Of a stretch of DNA of 64,000 bases, positions 43,356 through 51,635 are shown piece by piece (within the stretch, counting starts at the first letter, position 1; the number at the start of each line of letters is the position of its first letter). This stretch comes from JAFGNB01 sp050304135. Lineage in GTDB: Bacteria; Fibrobacterota; Chitinivibrionia; Chitinivibrionales; Chitinispirillaceae. A program made the translations under genes and the position numbers. Under the pieces are notes generated by a model. That model searched no databases. It saw only the letters and a program-made list of their open reading frames with translations, and was not told the origin of the DNA. The stretch lies in NCBI GenBank assembly GCA_050304135.1, contig JBNLDC010000053.1, forward strand, positions 67,235-131,234, given 5' to 3'.

Positions 43356-45635
43356 ATGAAATATTTCATTGAAAAATTGTTACCGCTGTATCTGGTTGTT
43401 CTGGCGGTAACGGTAACGGTCGTTTTTGCCCAGGCAAAGAATCCCCCTTCGGTGCAGGAGGATCAGAAACTCTCCATTGACGTTAAGGACACCGATATCC
43501 GTGATGTTATACGGATGATCTCGAAGGGCTACGATATCAATATCCTGCTGGATCAGGACGTTTCCGGGAAAGTCACACTCCATCTGGTTGATGTTCCGAT
43601 CATGGAGGGGCTTCGCAGTATCGCCGCACTGAACAATCTTGAGGTGGTACAGGACGGCAGTGTTTACAACATAAAAAAAATAACCGAGGAGCAGAAATCG
43701 CTCATCAGGTACAGCAACGGAAAACTGACCGTTGATGTGCAGAATGTTGACGTACGTGATTTTCTCAAGGAACTCTCGTCAAAAACCGCCGTCAGTATTG
43801 TTCCCGACACCAAAGTGGAAGGTATGATCTCCGGAAAACTCTACCAGGTTGATCTCGATGACGGCTTGCGCGCACTGCTCGAAGGCAACGGTTTTTCGGT
43901 ACTCAAACGAAAGAATATATTCCAGGTGTCGCAGGACGCTTCGCGAGGAGGAGCCGGTGAAGGGAAATCACGTTCGTCGCGTTTGAGAAACAGGCAGTCG
44001 TCGAATGATGTTTATGTCGACTATTCCAACGGTCTGCTCTCTGTAGATGTGGTCAACGGAGATCTTGAAGAGATTATCCGTGCCATTGCGGAACAGAGCG
44101 AGGCGGAGATCATTACCTACGGAAGCATCAAGACGGAAATCAACGCCAAACTCAACAATGTACCTCTCACCGAAGCGCTCGCACTGCTGCTCGGCGGAAC
44201 ACGGTTTACCTTTGTGCAGAAGGACAACGTTATCCTCATCGGCGACCGCAATACCGCAACCCCGTCCGGAATCGCCCTCTCGAAATCGGAACTGATTCAC
44301 CTCAAACATATCAAGGCCGACAACATTCCGTCGATCCTTCCCAAAGATATCCCGGCAACCAACGTACGCGTGATCAAGGAACAGAATGCCCTGCTTATTT
44401 CCGGGACGTCGGAAGATATCGTTTCGGCGATCGAATTTCTCAACACTATCGACATCCCCACACCGCAGGTGCGGATTGACGCGGTAATAGTTGAATTCAA
44501 GGAAAATCTCGACAAGGAATTCGGCTTGCGCGGCGGTATGGACTGGCGACTTATCGACAGTTCGTACATGATGACGCCTTTCCCGAAATCGATGCATTCA
44601 AGCGGCTCCCAGAATTTCGAAATGGGACTGAGTGGGAAGTTCCTGAAAAATGCCGTCGGTAAACTTTTTGGTGGTACTGTGCCCTCCCTGATAAATGAGA
44701 TACCTGATGATTTCTTTTCAATTCTAAGGTTTCTCGAGACACAGGATAAAGCCAAGGTGCTGGCACAACCATCGATCATGACACTTAATGGTAACAAAGC
44801 ATCAATTGATGTGAGTGAAACACAGTATTTCAAAGTGGAAACAGGGGTTGGCGAAAATCACACCAGTCGATTTCAACCGATCAAATTCGGTATTCAGCTT
44901 GACATAGTTCCCTGGATCTCGCAGAGCGGTCAGATAACCGCCGAGATCACTCCCAATGTATCCAATTCGGAAAAAACCAACAATGAGGGATACCCCAACG
45001 TCTCAACACGTTCCATCAACACCACGGTACGTCTCAACGATGGCCAGACCCTCATACTCGGCGGTCTCATTAAAAACCAGGAGACCACGTACAGTTACAA
45101 AATCCCCTTCCTTGGTGATCTGCCCATTATCGGCGTGCTCTTCCGGCACAGCGGTAAAACCCGGAGTAAATCGAACCTGATTGTGTTCATAACGCCGCAT
45201 ATCGTTCTGGGAGATTCCGAGGTGAACCTCGATCATGAACTCGAGAAATTTGAAATTCACGATATGAACATCATCCAAAAAACCGTTCATGACGGGGTGA
45301 AAAAGATCAGAGAACGAAGAAACAAAAGGAAACAACCTGAAGCTGATTCGACGGTTGCACCTAAAAAGGATACTCCTGAGAAAACTTCGGCGGAGAAAGG
45401 GGCGCAGCAGACACCACAATCTGAAAAACCGGAGAAAAACAAACCTGTATCAGCCAAACCGGTGATGCGGCACAAAGCTCCCCGGCGGCACACTCCATCT
45501 GCCCGGAAACAACGGGCATCGTCGTCAGGGCAACAGAATACATCAGCCGATGTGCCTTCCCCTGCGGGCGGCGCGGCCGACACCACCGCTGCAGAGAAAC
45601 CACCGATTGCGGATACCACGAAAAACGTACCCTGA
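43356..45635 (+). CDS. secretin (GspD/PilQ-like) outer-membrane channel
   Basis: 759 aa from the ATG at 43356 (SD aaggtgg); the GTG at 43344 is less likely. A signal peptide covers about 1-26 (TVTVVFAQA). Three STN/N-domain-like repeats follow (SIDVKDTDIRDVIRMIS, TVDVQNVDVRDFLKELS, SVDVVNGDLEEIIRAIA), then secretin N and the secretin channel domain (VLAQPSIMTLNGNKASI, VRLNDGQTLILGGLI, PFLGDLPIIGVLFR, NLIVFITPHIV). A C-terminal tail of about 110 residues is rich in Lys, Pro, Ala and Thr and of low complexity. It forms the outer-membrane pore of the machine. It begins 14 bp after the ATPase stop; its stop overlaps the next ATG. Confidence 0.93.
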   Translation: MKYFIEKLLPLYLVVLAVTVTVVFAQAKNPPSVQEDQKLSIDVKDTDIRDVIRMISKGYDINILLDQDVSGKVTLHLVDVPIMEGLRSIAALNNLEVVQDGSVYNIKKITEEQKSLIRYSNGKLTVDVQNVDVRDFLKELSSKTAVSIVPDTKVEGMISGKLYQVDLDDGLRALLEGNGFSVLKRKNIFQVSQDASRGGAGEGKSRSSRLRNRQSSNDVYVDYSNGLLSVDVVNGDLEEIIRAIAEQSEAEIITYGSIKTEINAKLNNVPLTEALALLLGGTRFTFVQKDNVILIGDRNTATPSGIALSKSELIHLKHIKADNIPSILPKDIPATNVRVIKEQNALLISGTSEDIVSAIEFLNTIDIPTPQVRIDAVIVEFKENLDKEFGLRGGMDWRLIDSSYMMTPFPKSMHSSGSQNFEMGLSGKFLKNAVGKLFGGTVPSLINEIPDDFFSILRFLETQDKAKVLAQPSIMTLNGNKASIDVSETQYFKVETGVGENHTSRFQPIKFGIQLDIVPWISQSGQITAEITPNVSNSEKTNNEGYPNVSTRSINTTVRLNDGQTLILGGLIKNQETTYSYKIPFLGDLPIIGVLFRHSGKTRSKSNLIVFITPHIVLGDSEVNLDHELEKFEIHDMNIIQKTVHDGVKKIRERRNKRKQPEADSTVAPKKDTPEKTSAEKGAQQTPQSEKPEKNKPVSAKPVMRHKAPRRHTPSARKQRASSSGQQNTSADVPSPAGGAADTTAAEKPPIADTTKNVP

Positions 45636-46852
45636 TGCACATGAACACTTATTACGGAATCTCCATAACCGACGACGGTTCGTTTATCTGCGCGTCGGTG
45701 CATAACGGCGGCAGAGGCCTGCGCAGAGGGGCGGTGCGGCGCTGGTCATGCGAAAACCGTATCAGGAACTACCTGCTGTTGCATAAAACCATACAGCTCG
45801 CCCTCCCCGGTCATTGGGTTCGCGAACAACCGGATGATCTGCAGGATAAAGTAGCCGCCCGCACCGGCGATTCGTTTACGGTTGGTGTCAATCAGTCCGA
45901 ATTTGACCACTTCACCGGACTGGTGGCGAACAATTGCGGTGCCACCTATCCCGAAGATGCATTTCTCGCAACGATTCCGCTGCATTTTCAGGACAATCCG
46001 CGCGACTCCTTTATTGCGGTTTCACGGATAAACGGCGGTGTCCGCATCGGTATTGTACTGAAAAGGCAACTGATCACCGCTCTCTCTTGCCGATGTCAAA
46101 GTACCGAATGTCTGCAGGGACATCTGGAACGTCTACGGTACTACGTGCAATCCATACGACCGAACGAGGATTTCCCGACAACGATCCATACACTCACGGA
46201 ACTTCCCTTCGACCTCCCCGAGGCGACAACCGTCGACTGCGGTACCGACGATCCCGACGTGCTCAAAGCGATCGGTGTCGCACTCTGCGGTGCGGACCAG
46301 TCGGCGCTCCCCTGTTTGGGCGGATCACGACCCGAGGCGGATTTCCGCCCCTTTCGCCTCCCGCTGCTTGCGGCGGCGGCAGCGCTTCTGCTGCTGAGTG
46401 TCGCCTTCTCTTCGGTGCTTTTCATCAGATCATCCACGCTGGCGGGGCAGGTGGATGCCGCCAGGAATTCGTACCGGAACCTGCTCGAAAACAACACCGA
46501 TATCCGACAACTGATTTCAACCGGCGACTCACTCTCCCGCAAGGTGTTTCAACTCAACAAACAGGTAGCGCACCCTTCCCGCTGGGCACCGTTCCTCCAT
46601 CTTCTGGGAACCAAACGCCCCGACGGACTGTTCCTTGAGAGAATGGGAAGTGAACCGGTTACCGGTACCCGGGAAAAGGTACGGGTCGCCCTTGGCGGAT
46701 GGTGCAACAACGAGACGATTGCCACTGATTTTATCAAGGTATTGAGCGAATCACCGCTCCTGACCGATGTTACCCTCTCATCGATGGAAAGGGCCGGCAA
46801 CGACAAAACCGTCTGCCGCTTCAAGATCGTATGTATTCTGCTGGTAAAATGA
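45635..46852 (+). CDS. GspL / PilM-PilN fusion-like assembly platform protein
   Basis: 405 aa. The N-terminal part (about 1-235) is a degenerate PilM/GspL-like actin-fold domain. It is followed by one membrane helix at 243-264, a short coiled coil and a small PilN-like alpha/beta domain (FLERMGSEPV ... KVRVALGGWCNN). This is the layout of GspL, equal to PilM plus PilN of type IV pilus systems. It would link the ATPase to the periplasmic PilO/PilP-like proteins. The start overlaps the secretin stop (TGATG) and the stop overlaps the next gene (ATGA). Similarity is weak, so the call relies on gene order and topology. Confidence 0.72.
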   Translation: MHMNTYYGISITDDGSFICASVHNGGRGLRRGAVRRWSCENRIRNYLLLHKTIQLALPGHWVREQPDDLQDKVAARTGDSFTVGVNQSEFDHFTGLVANNCGATYPEDAFLATIPLHFQDNPRDSFIAVSRINGGVRIGIVLKRQLITALSCRCQSTECLQGHLERLRYYVQSIRPNEDFPTTIHTLTELPFDLPEATTVDCGTDDPDVLKAIGVALCGADQSALPCLGGSRPEADFRPFRLPLLAAAAALLLLSVAFSSVLFIRSSTLAGQVDAARNSYRNLLENNTDIRQLISTGDSLSRKVFQLNKQVAHPSRWAPFLHLLGTKRPDGLFLERMGSEPVTGTREKVRVALGGWCNNETIATDFIKVLSESPLLTDVTLSSMERAGNDKTVCRFKIVCILLVK

Positions 46853-47391
46853 AAATTATGGGTGAAACACCGCTGTTGTTCCTGCTTGCCGCCGCGCTGG
46901 CGGTAACCGGTGCGCTTGTTCACTTTGTTATGCTACCCGCGTACGGAACACTGCTTTCCCGCCACGCTGAACATACCCGTTACGAAGCGATCATCTCTTC
47001 TGAGAGCGGATTTCAACTGCTTAAAAAAGAGATCGGCGACAAAATCGCAACACTTGAACATCGCCTGACCTCACTCCCCGACCGGGAAACCGTCACCGCT
47101 GATCCCGGCAGTTTTCTTGAACTCCTTATTGCAACCGCACGGAAATCAGAAGTACGATTCACCCGCATGCAGCCACAGGAGGAGCAGTCGTCCGGTGCGG
47201 TTACCCGCTACCCGGTGCTGTTGAGCTTTACAACCTCCTACCATGAACTGGGACAATTCATCGCCGCACTGGAAAAGCTGCCCTATCTGTTTTCCGTTGA
47301 CCGCGTGGCAATCAGCACCGACGACAAAGGGGAGTGCAACGTACGGCTTCTGGTTACCTGCCTGATACCGAAAGGTGGTGCCGATGAGTGA
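46849..47391 (+). CDS. PilO/GspM-like inner-membrane alignment protein
   Basis: 180 aa from the ATG at 46849 (ATGA overlap). Short cytoplasmic N-terminus, one membrane helix at about 8-26, a coiled coil (about 35-75) and a ferredoxin-like periplasmic domain containing VTRYPVLLSFTTSYHELGQFI and ALEKLPYLFSVDRV, a pattern typical of PilO. It pairs with the PilN-like part of the preceding protein. Confidence 0.82.
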   Translation: MKIMGETPLLFLLAAALAVTGALVHFVMLPAYGTLLSRHAEHTRYEAIISSESGFQLLKKEIGDKIATLEHRLTSLPDRETVTADPGSFLELLIATARKSEVRFTRMQPQEEQSSGAVTRYPVLLSFTTSYHELGQFIAALEKLPYLFSVDRVAISTDDKGECNVRLLVTCLIPKGGADE

Positions 47392-47875
47392 CAACCGCCT
47401 CTACACCGCCCTGCTCATGCTTGCATCGCTGCTGCTCGTTGCTGCAGTGGTATTCTTCTCGAAAATCCCGCAGGATCTCTCGCAGCTGCGCAACCGGAAG
47501 GCAGTGCCCGCAGATTCAACCACCACCGAACGTTTATCACTCATCAGCGCCGCGGTAAACGAGATCCCGGCAATCCGGTCATTTGAGTATACCGGAGGAT
47601 TTGAAAACCCGTTCAGACCATTGCATCCGAAACGGGTACACCGTGCCGGGCGCAGTACCGGCAGCGCCGGGAAAATAACAAGGTCGAAATTCCTGCTCAA
47701 GGGCATACTTACAAAAAACAAACCGCTGGCGATCCTTGAAGACGGGCTTGGTGAAACCTATATCCGCGGTGTGGGCGACAAAGCTCTTGATCAGGTGGTG
47801 GTAAAGATCACCGGCAATCAGGTAACCATGCGGGATAAACTGGGTACGTATGTACTGGTTGTTGAAGAGAACTGA
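47384..47875 (+). CDS. PilP/GspC-like periplasmic linker protein
   Basis: 163 aa from the ATG at 47384, overlapping the preceding gene by 8 bp. Membrane helix at about 6-24, then a disordered Ser/Thr/Arg-rich linker and a small beta domain (about 100-160; FLLKGILTKNKPLAILEDG ... GDKALDQVVVKITGNQVTM) as in the homology region of PilP/GspC. That domain contacts the secretin N-domains and so connects inner and outer membrane parts. Confidence 0.75.
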   Translation: MSDNRLYTALLMLASLLLVAAVVFFSKIPQDLSQLRNRKAVPADSTTTERLSLISAAVNEIPAIRSFEYTGGFENPFRPLHPKRVHRAGRSTGSAGKITRSKFLLKGILTKNKPLAILEDGLGETYIRGVGDKALDQVVVKITGNQVTMRDKLGTYVLVVEEN

Positions 47876-49325
47876 ATGGAAGCGGCCCCGCCGGTGCTCT
47901 TCCGACGGATCGGCTCTTCCTATCGTTCTGTTTTTTGCCGCTATCGGGATGATTACCGTTTTCACCTTCCTCACGCATCAGTTTTCATTCTCCCGGGGAG
48001 CATTCAGCGCTCCGGCAACGCTGCAGGCAGTGCTCAACGCCCGATCAGGCATCTACAAAGCGTTCTATCTTCTTATCGATTCAACGGCGACCGATACCCT
48101 CAAAACCATCTCCACCCTCGACAGTGCCTTCGGGTCGGATATGTTCGGGGAAATTCCGGATTCCCTTCCGCTGGAAACCGACAAGCCGCAGTTTGACGGT
48201 ACCCCGGTTGAATACATTCTTTTTGAAAATGATTCCCCTGCCATCGGCAGCTGCGAAGTAACCCTCACCCCTACCGGTGGTTCGTTCGCACTGCAATCGA
48301 TCGGACGCTACCGGTCATTCGAAAAAACCGTTACCGCCGAGATCGGGTCACGCGCTCCCGCCCTGCCCGATACCATCGTGCTCTACCGTAATGAATTACC
48401 CTGGGACCGGCCCCCTTCGAACGGCACTGTGGTTTCGATTCCCGACACGAAGCAGGTCAACACCCCATGGTATAACAAACTCAATGACCGTTACTTAACC
48501 GACCTCGTTGAAAGTGACACGTTTCTTCTCGATCCGCCGCTCATTATTCAGAGCAGTCATGATATTAAAAAAATCGACTCGATTGTACAGGGACCGCTCC
48601 TGATCGACGGCTCACAACTGACGGTTGTCTGGAACGATACCGGAACGATACTCATTAAAGGCGACCTGCAGATAACCGGCGAGGCGGAGATCACCGGACT
48701 GACGTTTGTCGTTGCCGGAGAGATCAAGATACTCGACGAGGCGGTGCTGCAATCGTGTAATCTCTTTACCCACAGCCGCCTGTTCATCGGTGATCAGGCC
48801 CGTTTTTCCGGCAACGCACTGTCGATGCACAGTACCACCATTTACGGCAGGGCGGTTGTTGAAAACCGCAGTTCAATGATCACCGGCGCGGCTCAATCAT
48901 CCCACACATCGGGATCTACCGACTCCCTGAAGTTCTCTTTCCTCATATCCGAGGAGGCGTCAGTCGACGGGGTCTGTATTGCAGTAGAGACACCGGGAAG
49001 CATTAAAACCGACGAAGCCACCACGGTTACCGGGATTCTATGGGCCCAGCACATCGTTTGCCACCGCGGAAGAATGCAGGGGCTTATCTGCGCCGCGCGT
49101 CTGGTCGATTGCGACAATCCCGAACAGATGGTAAACAGCGCGACTGCCGGCATCGCACCTCTCCCCGGCGACAGTACCGGCACCAAGAAAGATATGACGC
49201 ATACGCCGGCAATACCGCTGCAGAATGCCATCACCGGTATCATTGAGCCTCTTCCCGACATCGCCCTCTACCACCTGCCGTTTTTCATCGGGAGATTGTC
49301 GATACTCTCGTGGAGGGAAAAGTGA
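47850..49325 (+). CDS. GspK/PilX-like large pseudopilin or minor pilin
   Basis: 491 aa. A basic N-terminus (KRTEWKRPRR) is followed by a pilin-like hydrophobic helix (GSALPIVLFFAAIGMITVF) whose position after the putative cleavage Gly lacks the Glu5 of ordinary pilins, as is common in GspK-type tip subunits. The remaining about 430 residues are beta-rich, including a stretch resembling bactofilin/polymer-like beta repeats (ILIKGDLQITGEAEITGLTF). It probably forms part of the pseudopilus tip. The start is uncertain: ATG 47850 overlaps the preceding gene by 26 bp. The family assignment is inferred from topology and context. Confidence 0.65.
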   Translation: MYWLLKRTEWKRPRRCSSDGSALPIVLFFAAIGMITVFTFLTHQFSFSRGAFSAPATLQAVLNARSGIYKAFYLLIDSTATDTLKTISTLDSAFGSDMFGEIPDSLPLETDKPQFDGTPVEYILFENDSPAIGSCEVTLTPTGGSFALQSIGRYRSFEKTVTAEIGSRAPALPDTIVLYRNELPWDRPPSNGTVVSIPDTKQVNTPWYNKLNDRYLTDLVESDTFLLDPPLIIQSSHDIKKIDSIVQGPLLIDGSQLTVVWNDTGTILIKGDLQITGEAEITGLTFVVAGEIKILDEAVLQSCNLFTHSRLFIGDQARFSGNALSMHSTTIYGRAVVENRSSMITGAAQSSHTSGSTDSLKFSFLISEEASVDGVCIAVETPGSIKTDEATTVTGILWAQHIVCHRGRMQGLICAARLVDCDNPEQMVNSATAGIAPLPGDSTGTKKDMTHTPAIPLQNAITGIIEPLPDIALYHLPFFIGRLSILSWREK

Positions 49326-49756
49326 GAAGCGTACATTCAAAAGCAACCGATACACAACGCCATAACAGCAACGGGTACACCGTTCTGGAGGTGGTGATAG
49401 CGATTTTTATTTTCGGGTGTGTCGCGGCATCGCTCTTCAGACTGATCATGAGTACCGACCGTATCCGGGGACGTTCCCTGCATCTTGAATACAGCACCCG
49501 TCTCGCAACCGACGAAGCGGAACGGCTTCGTTCACACGCGGCAGAGAACACCCCCATCGAAGACAGTACCTACACCGCCGGGTACAACGGCCGACGGTAC
49601 CTTGTCAAACGACACGTGATCGAAAAAGATGAACCCCCATCGTTCCTTCCTCAGGCGAGAGAACCGGTGGCTGTTGAAATAACCGTTACCGATGAGCGCA
49701 ACATCGGGCTTCCGGAACTCACCTTCAAATTACTTGTCGGTCAGGAACAGCCATGA
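49322..49756 (+). CDS. type IV pilin-like pseudopilin (GspI-like)
   Basis: 144 aa from the GTG at 49322 (GTGA overlap with the preceding stop, SD ggaggg); a GTG at 49310 is the alternative. The prepilin peptidase motif is seen in NG|YTVLEVVIAIFIFG with Glu5, followed by the N-terminal hydrophobic helix. The small C-terminal beta domain (VAVEITVTDERN) and gene position suggest a GspI-type minor pseudopilin. Confidence 0.82.
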   Translation: MRSVHSKATDTQRHNSNGYTVLEVVIAIFIFGCVAASLFRLIMSTDRIRGRSLHLEYSTRLATDEAERLRSHAAENTPIEDSTYTAGYNGRRYLVKRHVIEKDEPPSFLPQAREPVAVEITVTDERNIGLPELTFKLLVGQEQP

Positions 49757-50271
49757 AGCACGGAACGGAAAACCGTTCAGGGTTTACACTGGTTGAAATG
49801 GCGGTTGCCATTGTCAGTGCAACAATCCTGATAGCCATTGTCTATGGTACCTGGAACCACATAACCGTTTCCACCGAACTGCGCAAACGGAAAACCCTGC
49901 TGCACAGCGAATGCGCAAGAATAACCCGAATGGTATCGGGTGCCATCCAGAAGTCGGAGGCAGTTCTACGGTACGACCGCAACGCCGTCTGGCTGTTCGA
50001 CGGTCAAACTTCCGACACCACGGTGTTTTCCCTCAATGGTGAGGTGCTCATGCGTAACGGCAAACCGGTCAGCTTTCTGCTGCCCGATGTTTCCGTGGCC
50101 GAATTTTCCCTTGAAAACAATAACAGCGACCAGTCGGGACAGCCCTACCTGCTGCACGTCAAATGCATGCTGCTTTCCCGTCAAAATGACACCGCAACGG
50201 CCGAAGCAACTGTTATGGGCCGACGTCCGCTGGGAGATGGTACGCAAATGGGGAATGATTTTATGTGGTAG
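49753..50271 (+). CDS. type IV pilin-like pseudopilin (GspJ-like)
   Basis: 172 aa. The prepilin motif SG|FTLVEMAVAIVSATI with Glu5, followed by a globular beta-rich domain (VFSLNGEVLMRNGKPVSFLL), fits a GspJ-type minor pseudopilin. The ATG overlaps the previous stop (ATGA). It is the last gene of the operon. Neither GspF nor a major pseudopilin GspG follows. Confidence 0.83.
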   Translation: MKHGTENRSGFTLVEMAVAIVSATILIAIVYGTWNHITVSTELRKRKTLLHSECARITRMVSGAIQKSEAVLRYDRNAVWLFDGQTSDTTVFSLNGEVLMRNGKPVSFLLPDVSVAEFSLENNNSDQSGQPYLLHVKCMLLSRQNDTATAEATVMGRRPLGDGTQMGNDFMW

Positions 50272-50531
50272 AGTCTGGTGTAAATGTTGATGTTTATTCT
50301 ACTTTCGGTGCCCCCCCCCACCCATATCCACTTCAAGAGCCTCGCACCGCCGCCGTAGCAACCATCCCCCAAGAAAGGGCTTTGGTGCGCAGGAGGCAGT
50401 GCATCGCCTCCCCCGCTTACGGGAGAGGGAAAATGAGTAACCTCATTGCCGTCATCCCGTTGAAAAACAGAATCCAGGAAAGAAATGGTGGAATGTATAC
50501 TATGTACATCTTTTGACCTCACCCCTGGCAT

Positions 50532-50553
50532 CCCCTCTCCGCCCGGAGAGGGG
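50532..50553. repeat. REP-like palindrome cccctctccg / cggagagggg
   Basis: Perfect 10-bp arms with a 2-bp centre, preceded by cctcacccc. It belongs to the same family as the palindromes at 59750-59789, 59938-59963 and 60224-60249 (cccctctcc ... ggagagggg), a REP-like repeat type known from many bacteria. Confidence 0.75.
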
Positions 50554-50564
50554 AAAATGAGTAA

Positions 50565-50600
50565 AAAAGAGGAGATGCGCTTCTTCACATCTCCTCTTTT
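50565..50600. terminator. 13-bp-arm hairpin with A- and T-flanks
   Basis: aaaagaggagatg and catctcctctttt are exact complements around a 10-nt loop, so a U-tract is available in both directions. It could end the secretion operon on the plus strand and the histidine-kinase gene on the minus strand, though it lies far (about 300 bp and 1 kb) from each. Confidence 0.55.
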
Positions 50601-50753
50601 CATCTGTCACCCTGTGCGCGGTGAAGAGCAGGCGTCATGCCGCCCGGGATACTGCCGGTACCGCAGGGCAACGGCCACATCCGGTTCCTGAACAACCTCC
50701 GCCATCCGGACGCTACTGCCTGACGGCAGCTCATCGCCCACTGACGGCAGCTC

Positions 50754-50904
50754 AAAACGATTTGACGGCAGTACAACGTCCGCTGACATCAGCACAAAAC
50801 GATTTGACGGCAGTACAACGTCCGCTGACATCAGCTCAAAACGATCTGACGGCGGTACAACGCCCGCTGACATCAGCATAAAACGATTTGACGGCAGTAC
50901 AACG
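50754..50904. repeat. 42-bp tandem repeat (minisatellite), about 3.6 copies
   Basis: Copies begin at 50754, 50796, 50838 and 50880, each starting aaaacga and containing tgacggcagtacaacg and cgctgacatcagc. Degenerate half-units (tgacggcagctc) occur upstream from 50720. The unit is a multiple of three and is open in frames on both strands (QNDLTAVQRPLTSA on the plus strand, SNRFVLMSADVVLP on the minus strand), but neither frame has a credible gene around it. Confidence 0.9.
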
Positions 50905-50944
50905 AAAACGATGTGGAAGCGCCTCAGATGCCGCATAAGATGGT

Positions 50945-51451
50945 GTGGTACTTAAAAAACACTGGGAACTTGCCGGAACCCGTCCGGCGTTACTGGAGAT
51001 CATGGAAACGTTTGAGAAGCAGGTTGCGGAGATAATCGAACGGGGCAGCATCATCAACAGGATCACCGCCGGCAGTACCATCGCGAAAAACGGGGAGCTG
51101 GAAAAACTCACCTCGATATGGTCCAAAAAGCGGTCGGCCGGTAGTAAATCGTGGTCGTACGGCATCAGAAAGCGGTCGGACCATGTTGCAACGGTCACTG
51201 AGCTGGTCGAACGTGCAGGACTAGTGAATCCGGGAAGCGATGGAGTTGGAGAGCGTTGTCTGTGTACATGGCGGCTGGTGCATTTGGAATTTGAGCTTCA
51301 ATTCTCCATTTCTTTAAATCTCCAATTTCTCCAAACTCAATATACACAGGAGCGGGCGCTCCGCCCCTGCTGCCCCGGCCAACGGGTGGCAAGGCCCCCA
51401 CCCTTGGATCCCGGGCCTTTTTTCAGCACCGCAGCGAAAGCGGTACAATAG
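50945..51451 (+). CDS. doubtful ORF, possibly a gene remnant
   Basis: 168 codons from a GTG right after the minisatellite. The first about 95 residues (RPALLEIMETFEKQVAEIIERG) could be a short helical protein, but the last part runs through a non-coding dispersed repeat (51344-51436), giving a Pro/Arg-rich tail, and there is no SD. Either a decayed gene or chance. Confidence 0.2.
   Translation: MVLKKHWELAGTRPALLEIMETFEKQVAEIIERGSIINRITAGSTIAKNGELEKLTSIWSKKRSAGSKSWSYGIRKRSDHVATVTELVERAGLVNPGSDGVGERCLCTWRLVHLEFELQFSISLNLQFLQTQYTQERALRPCCPGQRVARPPPLDPGPFFSTAAKAVQ
51344..51436 (+). repeat. dispersed repeat, copy 1 (inverted partner at 62431-62496)
   Basis: The 24-bp arm at 51344-51367 and the 27-bp arm at 51410-51436 are each identical to the reverse complement of the arms at 62473-62496 and 62431-62457. 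The spacers differ (42 versus 15 bp). The first arm contains a small hairpin (ggagc gggc gctcc); the second contains cccgggcc plus six T. Confidence 0.9.
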
Positions 51452-51635
51452 AAACGGTACGAAGTACCGGATACTCTACGCTTCAAGAATGGAATGACAG
51501 CCGCCGCACGCCAGGTCGAATGAATAGCCACCAACCGGTGGTGAGAGCAACCTCGCTTCCCGCTTCTGCAAGGATCTCCCTTCGGCCACAAGGGGGGAGG
51601 GTGAGGCAAAGTGTCCGAAAACACGCCTGCAATCG

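Larger units (their letters stand above)
50272..51635. other. 1.36-kb intergenic region rich in repeats
   Basis: It holds a run of nine C (50311-50319), REP-like hairpins (50408-50433 imperfect, 50532-50553 perfect), a 13-bp-arm terminator-like hairpin, a 42-bp minisatellite, one weak ORF (50945-51451) and one copy of a dispersed repeat (51344-51436). The density of such elements marks the start of a plastic region reaching to 62.5 kb. Confidence 0.6.

Noticed and set aside
50311..50319. run of nine C as a phase-variation tract
   Set aside because: It lies about 40 bp after the last pseudopilin stop and in front of no gene, so slippage would change no reading frame.
50754..50904. possible CRISPR array
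   Set aside because: The 42-bp units are directly adjacent with no unique spacers, and no cas gene is present, so it is a minisatellite.
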